DNA of 64,000 nucleotides from Streptomyces alanosinicus (GCF_014650595.1 NZ_BMVG01000001.1:1116001-1180000), one strand, 5' to 3'. Positions 46,285 to 55,609 are shown, counted from the stretch's first letter. Notes: generated from the letters alone by a model not told the origin. A program made the numbers and translations.

Positions 46285-47307
46285 TCACTTGCTGCCCTCG
46301 GCGAGGGCGAGTGCATAACTCGCCCACCATTGGCCCGCCTTCGGGCCTCCCTTGCACGTTCCGTCGGACTCCCCCGGGCGCTTGACCCACAGGTAGGCGT
46401 CCACCAGGGGGTCCGCCGTCCTCGTGGTCGGGGCTTCGCCCAGGGCGCGGCCCGGGGGGTTGCACCAGCGTTGGGCCGGGTCGCCCGAGGTGTAGGGGCC
46501 GTTGCCGTTGCGGCTGGTGTCGATGACGAAGTGTTTGCCGCCCACCTTCGACGAGAGCTGTTTGCCGTAGGCGATGGAGTCCTGGGTGGAGTAGAAGTTG
46601 GAGACGTTGACGGCGAAGCCGTCGGCCTGGTCGACGCCGGCCTGCTGGAGGGACGGGAAGATCTGGTCGGGGTGGCCCCAGCCGGCGTTGCCCGCGTCCA
46701 GGTAGACCTTCGTGTTCTTCAGCGACTTGAGCTTGGCGATCGCGCCCTTGAGGAGGTCGTAGCGCTCCTCGTGGAACCGGTCCGGGGTGCAGCCGTCGAC
46801 GAGGTGGAGTACGGCGTCGGGTTCGAGGATCACGATGGCGGAGCGGTCCTCGATGCCCCGGGCCACCCCGTCGATCCAGGCGCGGTAGGTGTCGCCGTCG
46901 GCGGCGCCGCCCTGCGAGTACTGGCCGCAGTCTCGGTGCGGGATGTCGTAGAGGACGAGCAGGGCCGTGCGGCCGGATTTCCGGGCGGCCTCGGTGAAGC
47001 CGCGGGCTTCGTCCTGCGGGTTGTCCGGGCCGATCCACTCCCCCACCGGCTGTTCGGCGATCTTCCGGATCTGCTCGGCCTTCGTCCTGTCGCCCGACGT
47101 GGTGTAGGCGGTGAGCTGGCGGGCCGCGGTGCCGTCCGGGTTGACCCAGAACGGGTCGGCGGCCTTGGGCTGTTGGGTGATCCGGCCCCCCGGGTCCCCG
47201 TTCTTGTCGCCCCCCGAGGAGGAGCATCCGGCGAGCAGCAGCGCCGCCCCGAGCACCACCGCCGTCGACGCCCGCGCGGAAGAACGGGCCCCCCTGATGT
47301 CGTCCAT
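46285..47307 (-). CDS. cslZ: GH6 endoglucanase-like lipoprotein CslZ
   Basis: 340 aa from ATG 47307 (GGGGGA upstream). Lipoprotein signal ending LLLAGC with Cys28. Glycoside hydrolase family 6 domain: putative acid Asp126 (HRDCGQYSQGG) and Asp164 (ILEPDAVLH), plus the WVKRPGESDG motif near the C-terminus that is typical of GH6. It should cut beta-1,4-glucan and so trim or release the CslA product. Convergent with glxA here, one base apart, rather than co-directional. Confidence 0.92.
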   Translation of the reverse strand: MDDIRGARSSARASTAVVLGAALLLAGCSSSGGDKNGDPGGRITQQPKAADPFWVNPDGTAARQLTAYTTSGDRTKAEQIRKIAEQPVGEWIGPDNPQDEARGFTEAARKSGRTALLVLYDIPHRDCGQYSQGGAADGDTYRAWIDGVARGIEDRSAIVILEPDAVLHLVDGCTPDRFHEERYDLLKGAIAKLKSLKNTKVYLDAGNAGWGHPDQIFPSLQQAGVDQADGFAVNVSNFYSTQDSIAYGKQLSSKVGGKHFVIDTSRNGNGPYTSGDPAQRWCNPPGRALGEAPTTRTADPLVDAYLWVKRPGESDGTCKGGPKAGQWWASYALALAEGSK

Positions 47308-47406
47308 GCGTATCCCCCTGGTCCCCCCTGGGCGAACTGGTACGAGTCCCAATCGTGGCATATCCGACCGGTCCGTCACGAGGTCGCGTGACGGGGCGTA
47401 CGGGGG

Positions 47407-48072
47407 TCAGCGGGTGGTTCCGGTGAGGTACGCGGACACCACCACGTTGGCCGTGTAACTGCCGCTGACGCGGTCGAAGACGCCGCCGCAGGTGATGAGG
47501 CGGAGTTCGGCGCGGCCCGTCTGATGGGGGCCGTAGGCCTGGTGGGCATCGAAGCGGGCGCGGGGCAGGACACGGACGTCGTCGACGGTGAACGCGGCGA
47601 CCCTGCCGTCCGAGCGGACCACCCGGACCGTGTTGCCGGGTTCGAGCGTGCTGAGTTTGTAGAAGACCGCGGGCCGGGTCGCGGTGTCGACGTGGCCCAC
47701 CAGCAGTGCCGCTCCCGCGGCTCCGGGCCGGGTGCCGGCGCCGTACCAGCCGACGACGCCCGGCTGGTCGAAGGGCGGCGGGTCCACGGCGCCCTGGGTG
47801 TCCAGGCCACGGCTCACCACCGGCGCCTGCACCCCGAGCCGGGGGATGTCGACGCGCTGCGGCAGGGCGTCCCCGAGCGGCGCGGCGGCGCGGGGCAGCA
47901 CGGCGGGGCCGCCGGCGAACAGATCGCCCCTGGCGGAGCCGTCCGTGCCGTGCGGTACGCCGGTGAGGGCACGCCCCCACAGCCACAGTCCGAGCAGCAG
48001 CACCGCCCAGACCAGGCCGGTGACCAGCCGGCCGGTGCCGCTGCCGGCGGCGGGCTCACGGTCCTCGGACAT
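47407..48072 (-). CDS. Class F-like sortase
   Basis: 221 aa with an N-terminal membrane helix (about 17-34) and the sortase domain. Catalytic His127 (LVGHVDT) and Cys195 (RLITCGG), with a following Arg201 (FDRVSGSYTANVVVSAYL) in the class F pattern. It joins surface proteins to the cell wall or acts on an unknown substrate. Nine bases separate it from the upstream surface-protein gene, which lacks a clear LPxTG motif, so the substrate is uncertain. Confidence 0.88.
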   Translation of the reverse strand: MSEDREPAAGSGTGRLVTGLVWAVLLLGLWLWGRALTGVPHGTDGSARGDLFAGGPAVLPRAAAPLGDALPQRVDIPRLGVQAPVVSRGLDTQGAVDPPPFDQPGVVGWYGAGTRPGAAGAALLVGHVDTATRPAVFYKLSTLEPGNTVRVVRSDGRVAAFTVDDVRVLPRARFDAHQAYGPHQTGRAELRLITCGGVFDRVSGSYTANVVVSAYLTGTTR

Positions 48073-48081
48073 GGGCCGCCG

Positions 48082-48684
48082 TCAGCGCCTTTTACGGCGG
48101 CGGCGGGCGCGGAGCCCGACGACGGCCGCCGCGATCCCGGCGAGGGTCAGGCCGGACACCTCCTGGACGGTGTCCGGCCCGGACTCGGTGGTCGCGACGG
48201 TGGCGAAGTGCGCGGTACCGCCGCCGCCCGCGTGGACGGGGGCGATGGGCGTGGCGGCGTCGCCGGGCTCGCGGCCGGAGCCCCGGTCGCCCTGTCCGGA
48301 CCCCCGGTCGCCGCCCGTCCCGCCCGTCTCTCCCGCCGCCCCCGACCCGTCGCCGGCCACCGTGATCCGCCCGCTGATCACGTAGTCGGCGCAGGTGATC
48401 CTGACGGCGTAGGCGCCTGGCTTGAGGGAGGTGCGGACGCGGGTCTCGCCGGACAGGCTGCCCTGGCTTCCGGTGAGCAGGGCGTCGCTGACGAACGCGC
48501 CGGAGACGGCGGTGCCCCGCGGCCCGGAGCAGCCCTTGACCCGCAGGGCCACATCGGTGCCGGGTGCGGGGGAGGCGGGGGTCACCAGGACGGAGCCGGA
48601 GTCGGGGTCGGCCGCGTGGGCGGCCGGGGCGAACGCGGTGACGGCGAGGACCGCCGTACAGAGAGTGAGGCGTAGTGAGCCCAT
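48082..48684 (-). CDS. Secreted, membrane-anchored surface protein
   Basis: 200 aa. Signal peptide (residues 1-24, APAAHAAD). One Ig-like domain (about 25-110) with a Cys pair, a Gly/Arg-rich linker, and a C-terminal hydrophobic helix (LTLAGIAAAVVGL) ending in the basic tail RARRRRKRR. There is no LPxTG-type box before the helix. Operon with the sortase, so a cell-envelope role is likely. Confidence 0.8.
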   Translation of the reverse strand: MGSLRLTLCTAVLAVTAFAPAAHAADPDSGSVLVTPASPAPGTDVALRVKGCSGPRGTAVSGAFVSDALLTGSQGSLSGETRVRTSLKPGAYAVRITCADYVISGRITVAGDGSGAAGETGGTGGDRGSGQGDRGSGREPGDAATPIAPVHAGGGGTAHFATVATTESGPDTVQEVSGLTLAGIAAAVVGLRARRRRKRR

Positions 48685-48800
48685 CGTGAACCTCCAGTTA
48701 TCAGGAGGCTCCCCCGGCCGGGGCGCCGCCGCATCCCCGGGAGGCGCCCCATTGCTCCGAATGGGTGGACCGGAGCTTGGGATCAGTGGATCTGCGCAGG

Positions 48801-49580
48801 TCAGACCAGGTCGACCAGGTCGGCGATGGAGTCGACGACCTGCGAGGGGCGGAAGGGGTAGCGGTCGACATCGTCGGGCTGGGTGACACCGGACAGCACC
48901 AGGAACGTCCGCATCCCGGCCTCCAGGCCGGCGAGGACGTCGGTGTCCATGCGGTCGCCGATCATCGCCGAGGTCTCCGAGTGCGCGCCGATCGCGTTGA
49001 GCCCCGCCCGCATCATCAGCGGGTTGGGCTTGCCGACGAAGTACGGCTTCTTGCGGGTCGCGGCGGTGATCAGGGCGGCGACGGAGCCGGTGGCGGGCAG
49101 ATCGCCCTCGGTGGACGGGCCGACGTTGTCGGGGTTGGTGGCGATGAACCGGGCGCCGTCGTTGATCAGCCGTACGGCCCTGGTCAGGGCCTCGAAGGAG
49201 TAGGTGCGGGTCTCGCCGAGGATCACGAAGTCGGGGTCGTGGTCGGTGAGGATGTAGCCGATGTCGTGCAGCGCCGTGGTCAGACCGGCCTCGCCGATGA
49301 CGTAGGCGCTGCCGCCGGGCCGCTGGTCGCTCAGGAACTGGGCGGTGGCGAGCGCCGAGGTCCAGATGTTCTCCACCGGCACCTCAAGGCCCATGCGGTT
49401 CAGCCGGGCGTGCAGGTCACGGGCGGTGTAGATGGAGTTGTTGGTGAGCACCAGGAAGGGCCGCCCGGACTCACGGAGCTTCTTCACGAAGGCGTCGGCG
49501 CCGGGGATCGGCACCCCTTCGTGGATCAGGACGCCGTCCATGTCGGTGAGCCATGACTCGATGGGCTTGCGGTCTGCCAT
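48801..49580 (-). CDS. HAD-IIA (NagD-like) phosphatase
   Basis: 259 aa from ATG 49580. DxD nucleophile motif LTDMDGVLIHEG, motif II LTNNS, Lys of motif III in FVGKPNPLMM, and motif IV MIGDRMDTDV. NagD-like enzymes dephosphorylate nucleotides or sugar phosphates; the substrate cannot be read from the sequence. Monocistronic. Confidence 0.9.
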   Translation of the reverse strand: MADRKPIESWLTDMDGVLIHEGVPIPGADAFVKKLRESGRPFLVLTNNSIYTARDLHARLNRMGLEVPVENIWTSALATAQFLSDQRPGGSAYVIGEAGLTTALHDIGYILTDHDPDFVILGETRTYSFEALTRAVRLINDGARFIATNPDNVGPSTEGDLPATGSVAALITAATRKKPYFVGKPNPLMMRAGLNAIGAHSETSAMIGDRMDTDVLAGLEAGMRTFLVLSGVTQPDDVDRYPFRPSQVVDSIADLVDLV

Positions 49581-49684
49581 GTTGCGCGTCTCCTGGCATG
49601 CGTACGGTCGGGAAAGCGGGGGCGCCGGAACCACGGCGTACCGACGCCCCCAGCCTAATCAGAGCGGCCCGGACTTGACCCTGC

Positions 49685-49796
49685 TCAGCCCTGGCTGATC
49701 CGCACTCCGTCGACCACCCGATACCAGTTGTCTCCGCCGGTGCAGCGGAACCGCACCCGGACGTTGCTCGCAGCTGCCGCGGCGTGGACCGGCGCC
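49685..49796 (-). pseudogene. Possible remnant of a secreted protein C-terminus
   Basis: Minus-strand reading VRVRFRCTGGDNWYRVVDGV followed by RISQG and a stop at 49685 looks protein-like (Cys, Trp, Tyr, amphipathic strands). A start is lacking and a repeat palindrome lies just upstream. Very uncertain. Confidence 0.25.
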
Positions 49797-49822
49797 ACGG
49801 CCACTGTGCGGCCGACGGTACG

Positions 49823-49850
49823 GCAGTTCCCCAGGGGCGCGGGGAACTGC
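49823..49850. repeat. Streptomycete repeat palindrome after the phosphonate operon
   Basis: GCAGTTCCCC and GGGGAACTGC form a perfect 10-bp stem around AGGGGCGC. From memory this element recurs many times in Streptomyces chromosomes. It lies 74 bp after the phosphonate binding-protein stop and could serve as that operon's terminator. Confidence 0.7.
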
Positions 49851-49923
49851 GCGACCGGCCGCGACGGCGGGACGGTGACGTGCGGCGGGGCGGGACCCGT
49901 TGGCGGCCGAACCCCCGGAGGGC

Positions 49924-50979
49924 TCAGCTGCCCGTGGCCGACTTCCAGTCCTCGACGTACGAGGTCAGGTTCTTGTTGATGTCGGCCCAGTCCGGCTCGA
50001 AGAACTCGACGCCGTCCATGATCTTGGTCAGGGCGATGGCGTTGGCGTCGGTGGCCTTGACGTCCTGGCGGGAGGCGAAGCCGCCGCCGATCTCGCTGAC
50101 CTCCTGCTGCTGCTTCTGCGCGAGCATGAAGTCGAGCAGCTTCTTGCCGTTCTCGCTGTGCGGGGCCTTGCTGACGAGGCCGGCCGCGTAGGGCAGGGCG
50201 AAGGTGGTGGGCTTGCCGTCCTTGCCGGCCGGGAACCAGAGACCGAGGCCCGGCATGGTCTTGGACTGGGCGTAGTTCATCTGCACATCGCCGTTGGCGA
50301 CGAGCAGTTCGCCCTTGTCGACCTTGGGGGCGAGCTTGCCGGTGGAGGCGGACGGGCCGACGTTGTTGGCCTGGAGCTTCTTCAGGTAGGCGAGGGCCTG
50401 CTCCTTGCCGCCGAAGTCGTGCATCGCCTTGATGAGCACGGCCGTGCCGTCACCGGCGACACCCGGGGTGGAGTACTGCAGCTTGTTCTTGTACTCGGCG
50501 TCGAGCAGCTCGTCCCAGGTCTTGGGGGCCTGCTTCAGCTCCTTCTTGTTGTAGACGAAGCCGAAGTAGTTGTCGACGACCGAGGTCCAGGTGCCGTCCG
50601 TGGCCTTGTCGGCGCCGCTGACCTGGTCGGCGTCCCCCGGCTCGTACTTCTCCAGCAGGCCCTTGCCGCCGGCCTCCTGGATGAACGGCGGGAGGGTGAC
50701 CAGCACATCGGCCTGCGGGTTGCTCTTCTCGCGGACGGCGCGCTGCACGATCTCGCCGGAGCCGCCCTCGACGTACTTGACCTTGATGCCGGTCTGCTTG
50801 GTGAAGTCCGCGAAGACCTTGTCGTACCAGCCGTCGCCGTTCTCGCCCTTCAGGCCGTCGGCGCTGTAGACGGTGACTTCCTTGGCGTCGGAGGCGGCGG
50901 AGGAGCCGTCGCAGGCGGACAGCGCGGGGGTGGCGAGCAGAGCGAGGGCTACGGCGAGCGTGATACGGGTTCTGGGCAT
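49924..50979 (-). CDS. phnS: 2-Aminoethylphosphonate-type ABC transporter binding lipoprotein
   Basis: 351 aa. Lipoprotein signal ending PALSAC. The body is a periplasmic-binding-like II protein of the iron/2-AEP family (VTVYSADGLKGENGDGWYDKVFADFTKQTGIKVKYVEGGSGEIVQRAV). Last gene of the minus-strand phosphonate operon (FAD enzyme, phosphonatase, ATPase, two permeases, binding protein). Family plus neighbouring phosphonatase give the substrate prediction; iron-family members share this fold, so it is not proven. Confidence 0.82.
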   Translation of the reverse strand: MPRTRITLAVALALLATPALSACDGSSAASDAKEVTVYSADGLKGENGDGWYDKVFADFTKQTGIKVKYVEGGSGEIVQRAVREKSNPQADVLVTLPPFIQEAGGKGLLEKYEPGDADQVSGADKATDGTWTSVVDNYFGFVYNKKELKQAPKTWDELLDAEYKNKLQYSTPGVAGDGTAVLIKAMHDFGGKEQALAYLKKLQANNVGPSASTGKLAPKVDKGELLVANGDVQMNYAQSKTMPGLGLWFPAGKDGKPTTFALPYAAGLVSKAPHSENGKKLLDFMLAQKQQQEVSEIGGGFASRQDVKATDANAIALTKIMDGVEFFEPDWADINKNLTSYVEDWKSATGS

Positions 50980-51049
50980 GGCGAGGCCAACTCCTGGCAT
51001 TTTCACGGGGATGACGGGGGAGGTGGGGGTGCGGGGGGGATGCGGGGGG

Positions 51050-51847
51050 TCAGCGGTACGACGCCCGGGTGCGGACCCGGGAGAGGGCGAACAGGACGAG
51101 CAGGGTCGCGGCCATCAGCACCACGGCGACGGCGGAGCCGGTGAACAGGGCACCGCGGTCGGTGGCCGCGTAGATCAGGACCGGAAGCGGGGTCCAGTCG
51201 GGCGGATAGAGCATCATCGTGGCGCTCAGCTCGCCCATGGAGAGGGCGAAGCAGAGGCCGGCGGCGGCGGTCAGGGACGGCAGCAGCAGGGGCAGCCGCA
51301 CCCGCCACAGCACAGTGGAGGGCCGGGCGCCGAGGGAGGCGGCGGCCTGTTCGTAGGCCGGGTCGAGGCGGGTGACCGCCGCCGACACGGACTGGTGGGC
51401 GAACGCCGTGACCAGCACGGTGTGCGCGAGGATCACGATCCACCGGGTGCCGTTGAGCAGCATCGGCGGCTTGGAGAACGCCACCAGGACCGACAGTCCG
51501 ACGACGACCGACGGCACGGCGACCGGCAGCACGAAGAGGGCGTCGACGACCCTGCGGTAGCGCTGCTTCAGGGCGGCCCCGGCCAGCGCGGCCCAGGTGC
51601 CGACGGCCAGCGCGAGCAGGCTCGCTCCGGCGGCGGTGAGCAGGCTGGTGGTGAGCGCCTGGAGGGCCTCGCCGCGGGTGGCGGCACGGTAGTTGGCCGT
51701 GGTCAGCCCCGAGGGCAGGACGCTGGACCAGTGCGTGGCGAAGGAGGCGCCGAGCACCACGAGAAGGGGAAGGGCGAACAGCGGCACGAAGAGCAGCAGG
51801 AACACCGCCCATACGGCCCACTTGGCCCCACGGCTATGCACCAGCAC
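51050..51847 (-). CDS. phnV: Phosphonate ABC transporter permease 2
   Basis: 265 aa, GTG overlapping the preceding permease by 14 bp. Six-helix permease with the EAA loop YEQAAASLGARPSTVLWRVRLPLLLPSL. Pairs with the other permease encoded just upstream. Seventy bases precede the binding-protein gene. Confidence 0.83.
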   Translation of the reverse strand: MLVHSRGAKWAVWAVFLLLFVPLFALPLLVVLGASFATHWSSVLPSGLTTANYRAATRGEALQALTTSLLTAAGASLLALAVGTWAALAGAALKQRYRRVVDALFVLPVAVPSVVVGLSVLVAFSKPPMLLNGTRWIVILAHTVLVTAFAHQSVSAAVTRLDPAYEQAAASLGARPSTVLWRVRLPLLLPSLTAAAGLCFALSMGELSATMMLYPPDWTPLPVLIYAATDRGALFTGSAVAVVLMAATLLVLFALSRVRTRASYR

Positions 51848-52652
51848 GACGGCTCACCACCCGGTAGAGGCCGTACAGCCCCACGGAGATCAGGACGTTG
51901 ACGACGGCGACCACGCACGCGCCCGGATAGTCGGACTCCAGGATCGCCTTGCTGTAGACGAGCATCGGGAGGGTCGTGACCCCTTTCGCACCGGTGAAGA
52001 GCACGATCCCGAACTCGTTGAGACAGAGCACCAGGACGAGGCTGCCGCCGGCCGCGAGCGCGGGCAGCGCCTCCGGCAGGATCACCTGCCGTACGATCCG
52101 CGGCGCCCGCGCCCCGAGCGAGCCGGCCGCCTCCAGCTGCGCGGTGTCCAGCTGTGAGAAGGCGGCGAGCAGCGGCCGCATCACGAACGGCGTGAAGTAG
52201 GTGACCTCGGCCAGCAGCACCCCCCAGGGCGTGGTCAGGAACTGGAACGGCCCGCTCGACGCACCGGTCAGATCCGTCCACGCCCCGTTCGCCATGCCGA
52301 CGCTGCCGTAGATGAACAGCAGCGCCAGCGTGATCAGGAAGGACGGGAAGGACAGGAACACATCGATGAACCGCGCCACCGCCTTCGCCCCGGGGAACGG
52401 CACGAACGCGATGACCAGCGACAGCAGGAACCCGAGCACCAGACACCCGATGGTGGAGGCCACGGCCAGCCAGACGGTGGTCCACAGCGCGTTCCGGAAG
52501 GCCTCGGAGGCGAAGACATCGGAGTACGGCGTGAGCGAGGTGCCTCCGGAGTCCGGCTGGAACGACTGCTGGACGACGAGGGCGAGGGGGTAGAGGAAGA
52601 AGAGGGCGAGGAGGGCCACCGGTGGCAGGGCCCACAACAGACGCCTATTCAT
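51834..52652 (-). CDS. phnU: Phosphonate ABC transporter permease 1
   Basis: 272 aa. Six-helix permease with the EAA-type motif LEAAGSLGARAPRIVRQVILPEALPAL. Overlaps the ATPase gene by 8 bp. Annotation as 2-aminoethylphosphonate permease rests on family and context. Confidence 0.83.
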   Translation of the reverse strand: MNRRLLWALPPVALLALFFLYPLALVVQQSFQPDSGGTSLTPYSDVFASEAFRNALWTTVWLAVASTIGCLVLGFLLSLVIAFVPFPGAKAVARFIDVFLSFPSFLITLALLFIYGSVGMANGAWTDLTGASSGPFQFLTTPWGVLLAEVTYFTPFVMRPLLAAFSQLDTAQLEAAGSLGARAPRIVRQVILPEALPALAAGGSLVLVLCLNEFGIVLFTGAKGVTTLPMLVYSKAILESDYPGACVVAVVNVLISVGLYGLYRVVSRRAGA

Positions 52653-53691
52653 GGGTGACTCCGGCGGGCAGCAGCACCGCGTCCTCGGGGGCGAAGTGCA
52701 GAGCCACCGCGTCCCCGAGCGCCGGCGGATTCCTCAGCTCCCGCAGGTCCGCCATCACACTGTGCCCGTCGACCTCGACGTACAGCCGGTGCGTGGCGCC
52801 CCGCCACTGGATCTCGGTGACCGTGCCGACGACCCGGTTGGGCCCTTCGCCGAGCCCGACCAGATGCGGCCGTACGCACAGCGTGGCCCGCGCCCCCGCG
52901 AGCACCCCGGTCGTGTCGACCTTCAGCTCGGTGCCCGCGAAGGAGACACCCCCGGAGCCGACGGTCACCGGCACCAGGTTCGCGCCGCCCACGAAGGAGG
53001 CGGTGAACTCGTCGGCCGGGGAGCGGTACAGCTCCTTCGGCGTACCGCAGGACTGCAGCCGCGCCTTGTCCATGACCGCGATCCGGTCGGCCAGGGTGAG
53101 CGCCTCGACCTGGTCGTGGGTGACGTACAGCATCGAGACGTCGGGCAACTCCCGGTGCAGCCGGGCGAGTTCGGAGAGCATCCCGGAGCGCAGCCGGGCG
53201 TCGAGCGCGGACAGCGGCTCGTCCAGGAGCAGCACGTCCGGCCGGATGGCCAGCGCGCGGGCGATGGCGACCCGCTGCTGCTGTCCGCCGGACAGCTCGC
53301 GCGGGTGGCGGCGGGCGTAGGCGGCCATGCCGGTCATCTCCAGCGCCTCGGCGACCCGCTGCCGTATCTCGCCCTTGGCCGCCTTGCGGGCCCTGAGCCC
53401 GAAGGCCACGTTCTCGTCGACCCGCATGTGCGGGAAGAGCGCGTACTGCTGCACGACCATGCCGATGCCTCGCCGGTACGGCGGCAGGTCCGTCACGTCC
53501 CGGCCGCCGAGGAGCACCCGCCCGGACACGGGCCGTACGAATCCGGCGACCGCCCGCAGCGCGGTGGTCTTGCCGGAGCCGGACGGCCCGAGCAGCGCCA
53601 TGACCTCGCCGGGCTCGACGGTCAGGTCGAGCTGGTCGAGGACGACGTTGCCGTCGTAGGCGACGGTGACGGAGTCGAAGCGGATGCCCAT
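52645..53691 (-). CDS. phnT: Phosphonate ABC transporter ATP-binding protein
   Basis: 348 aa. Walker A GPSGSGKTT, Q-loop VQQYALFPH, signature LSGGQQQR, Walker B LLLDEPLSALDA, H-loop YVTHDQVEA. A C-terminal TOBE-like domain (about 270-340) suits uptake ATPases of the 2-AEP/iron/spermidine class. Its start abuts the phosphonatase stop by one base. Confidence 0.87.
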   Translation of the reverse strand: MGIRFDSVTVAYDGNVVLDQLDLTVEPGEVMALLGPSGSGKTTALRAVAGFVRPVSGRVLLGGRDVTDLPPYRRGIGMVVQQYALFPHMRVDENVAFGLRARKAAKGEIRQRVAEALEMTGMAAYARRHPRELSGGQQQRVAIARALAIRPDVLLLDEPLSALDARLRSGMLSELARLHRELPDVSMLYVTHDQVEALTLADRIAVMDKARLQSCGTPKELYRSPADEFTASFVGGANLVPVTVGSGGVSFAGTELKVDTTGVLAGARATLCVRPHLVGLGEGPNRVVGTVTEIQWRGATHRLYVEVDGHSVMADLRELRNPPALGDAVALHFAPEDAVLLPAGVTHE

Positions 53692-53692
53692 C

Positions 53693-54400
53693 TCAGCGCG
53701 CTCCCGAGAGCAGGGCGGGCAGGTCGGCGACGGAGTCGAGGACGTGGGTGGCACCGGCGGCGCGGAACGCCTCGTCGCCATGGGCGCCGGTGCGCACGCC
53801 GGCGACCAGTCCGGCCCCGGCGCGGACGCCGCTGAGCACGTCGTACGAGGTGTCGCCGACGACGGCGATCTGGCTCACGCCCTCGGCGGCCTTGGTGCGG
53901 ACGAAGGCCTCCAGGACCATGTCCGGGTACGGCCGTCCGCGCCCGCCGGCGTCGGCCGGGCACAGAGTGAGCGAGACGGGGAACGAGGGGTCCTGCCAGC
54001 CTAGGGCGGCGAGGATGGCGTCCTGGGTGACCCGGGCGAAACCGGTGGTCAGGACGACACTGCGGCCGTCGGCGGCGAGTGCCTCGATGGCCTCGCGGGC
54101 CCCGGGCACGGGGGCGATCAGACCGGCGTCGACCAGGTCGCCGTAGGCCTTCTCGAAGGCGGTGTTGGCGCGCTGGGCGCGGTCCTCGGTGCCGAACAGA
54201 TGCCGGAAGACGGAGATCTTGGACTCGCCCATGGTCGCGCGGACGTAGGCGAGGTGTTCGGTGTGCTCGGCCGAGCCGGGCTCGACGCCCAGTTCGGCCG
54301 CGGCGGCGGCGAAGGCGCGCTCGACGAGGCCGTCGTCGGCGACGGTGGTCCCGGCCATGTCGAGGACGACGAGACGGATGTTCTCGGGGGATGCGGTCAT
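53693..54400 (-). CDS. phnX: Phosphonatase-like HAD hydrolase (PhnX type)
   Basis: 235 aa. The nucleophile motif is VVLDMAGTT (Asp14), with Ala at the usual second Asp, the signature of phosphonoacetaldehyde hydrolase. The Schiff-base lysine is also present: MGESKISVFRHLFG (Lys61 within MG-x-x-K). It should cleave the C-P bond of phosphonoacetaldehyde to acetaldehyde and phosphate. Nine bases separate it from the FAD oxidoreductase gene. No PhnW transaminase gene is nearby, so the aldehyde is probably supplied by the FAD enzyme. Confidence 0.85.
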   Translation of the reverse strand: MTASPENIRLVVLDMAGTTVADDGLVERAFAAAAAELGVEPGSAEHTEHLAYVRATMGESKISVFRHLFGTEDRAQRANTAFEKAYGDLVDAGLIAPVPGAREAIEALAADGRSVVLTTGFARVTQDAILAALGWQDPSFPVSLTLCPADAGGRGRPYPDMVLEAFVRTKAAEGVSQIAVVGDTSYDVLSGVRAGAGLVAGVRTGAHGDEAFRAAGATHVLDSVADLPALLSGAR

Positions 54401-54408
54401 GGGGGTGC

Positions 54409-55533
54409 TCACCAGCCCAGTTCGTTCGCGGTCGTTTCGGCTATCGCCGGCGAGCAGGTCATGCCGCGCCCGCCGGGTCCGGTGACCAGCCACACGCCGT
54501 CGCTCACCTGCTGCCGGTGCACGACACGGCTCTTGTCGGTGCACTGCGCGTACACGCCGGCCCAGCGGCGGCGGATCTTCGGCAGCGGCCGGCCGAGGAA
54601 GAACTCGACGACCCCGGTGAGGTGGTCGTAGGGGTCCTCGACGGTGTCGAAGGCGAAGGGGTGCTCGTACTCGTGGGTGTCGCCGATGGTCAGTCCGCCG
54701 TCGGCGCGCTGCACCATGAGCAGCTGCATCTTGTGCTCGGCCGCGGTCCGCGCCTGGGGCCGGCCGGCGTTGAGCGCGTCCAGGGCCGGGGAGGCGTAGG
54801 CCGGGTAGTAGCGGAAGCTGTCGGTGTCCGCGACCGAGGTGGTCAGCGGCTCGCCGAGCGGGGCGGTCTGCATCATCTGCAGGCGTACGCGGCGCACCGG
54901 CAGGTCGGGGCCGGCCAGCTCGCGGACGAGTCCGCCGAGCCAGGCGCCGGTGCACAGCACGACGGCGTCGGCCTCGTGCACGTCCCCGTGGTCGTCGCGC
55001 ACGCTTGCGGCGCCGACCACGTCACGGACCTCACGGCCCGGCAGGAAGGTGTAGTGCGGGGACTTCAGCAGTTCCTCGCGCAAGGCGAGCTGGGCGGTGC
55101 GGGGCTCGACGGCGGCGTCGCGCTCGCAGTAGAGGGCGGCGTCGAACTCGCCGCGCAGGGCGGGGTTGACGGTCCGGGCCTCGCCGGGGGTCAGCAGCTT
55201 GTAGCCGCGGGCGGCGGCGTCCGGGCGGGCCACGGCGGCCTCGGCGACGGCGAGTTCGAGATCTCCGCGCACCGGGGTCAGCGAGCCGTTGGCCCGGAAG
55301 CCCAGCTTCGGCACGCGCCCGCCGATCTCCTCCCACAGCTCCCGCGCCCGCAGCGCGGTCTCCAGTTCTTCTCCGCCCGCGCGGCCACTGACCCAGATCT
55401 GTCCGAAGTTGCGGAGCGAGGCGCCGCGCGCCTCCGCCTCCCGCTCGATCTGGACGACCTGGTGGCCGCGCTGCACTGCTTGCCAGGCGTGCATGGTGCC
55501 CACCACGCCTGCTCCCACGACTGTCAGTCTCAC
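54409..55533 (-). CDS. FAD-dependent amine oxidoreductase of phosphonate catabolism
   Basis: 374 aa from GTG 55533 (GAGGAG upstream). Rossmann FAD motif VRLTVVGAGVVGTMHAWQAVQRGHQVV. A DAO-fold oxidoreductase of the type repeatedly found beside phosphonatase genes (DAAVEPRTAQLALREELL, GAWLGGLVRELAGPDLPVRRVRLQMMQT). It may oxidise 2-aminoethylphosphonate or its N-methyl form to phosphonoacetaldehyde, replacing PhnW. First gene of the operon, with the promoter in the 199-bp gap to the GntR gene. Confidence 0.8.
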   Translation of the reverse strand: MRLTVVGAGVVGTMHAWQAVQRGHQVVQIEREAEARGASLRNFGQIWVSGRAGGEELETALRARELWEEIGGRVPKLGFRANGSLTPVRGDLELAVAEAAVARPDAAARGYKLLTPGEARTVNPALRGEFDAALYCERDAAVEPRTAQLALREELLKSPHYTFLPGREVRDVVGAASVRDDHGDVHEADAVVLCTGAWLGGLVRELAGPDLPVRRVRLQMMQTAPLGEPLTTSVADTDSFRYYPAYASPALDALNAGRPQARTAAEHKMQLLMVQRADGGLTIGDTHEYEHPFAFDTVEDPYDHLTGVVEFFLGRPLPKIRRRWAGVYAQCTDKSRVVHRQQVSDGVWLVTGPGGRGMTCSPAIAETTANELGW

Positions 55534-55609
55534 GACGTCAACGCTCCTCGGGATCGGGGAACCGGAAGGGTCCGGCTGACAACGAGAGCGTGAACGACCC
55601 ATCACGTTT

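Noticed and set aside
48082..48684. LPxTG substrate for the adjacent sortase
   Set aside because: The C-terminal hydrophobic helix and basic tail are present, but no LPxTG/LAxTG-like box precedes them.
49685..49923. A full small gene in this gap
   Set aside because: The minus-strand frame lacks a credible start and is interrupted by a repeat palindrome; kept only as a low-confidence remnant.
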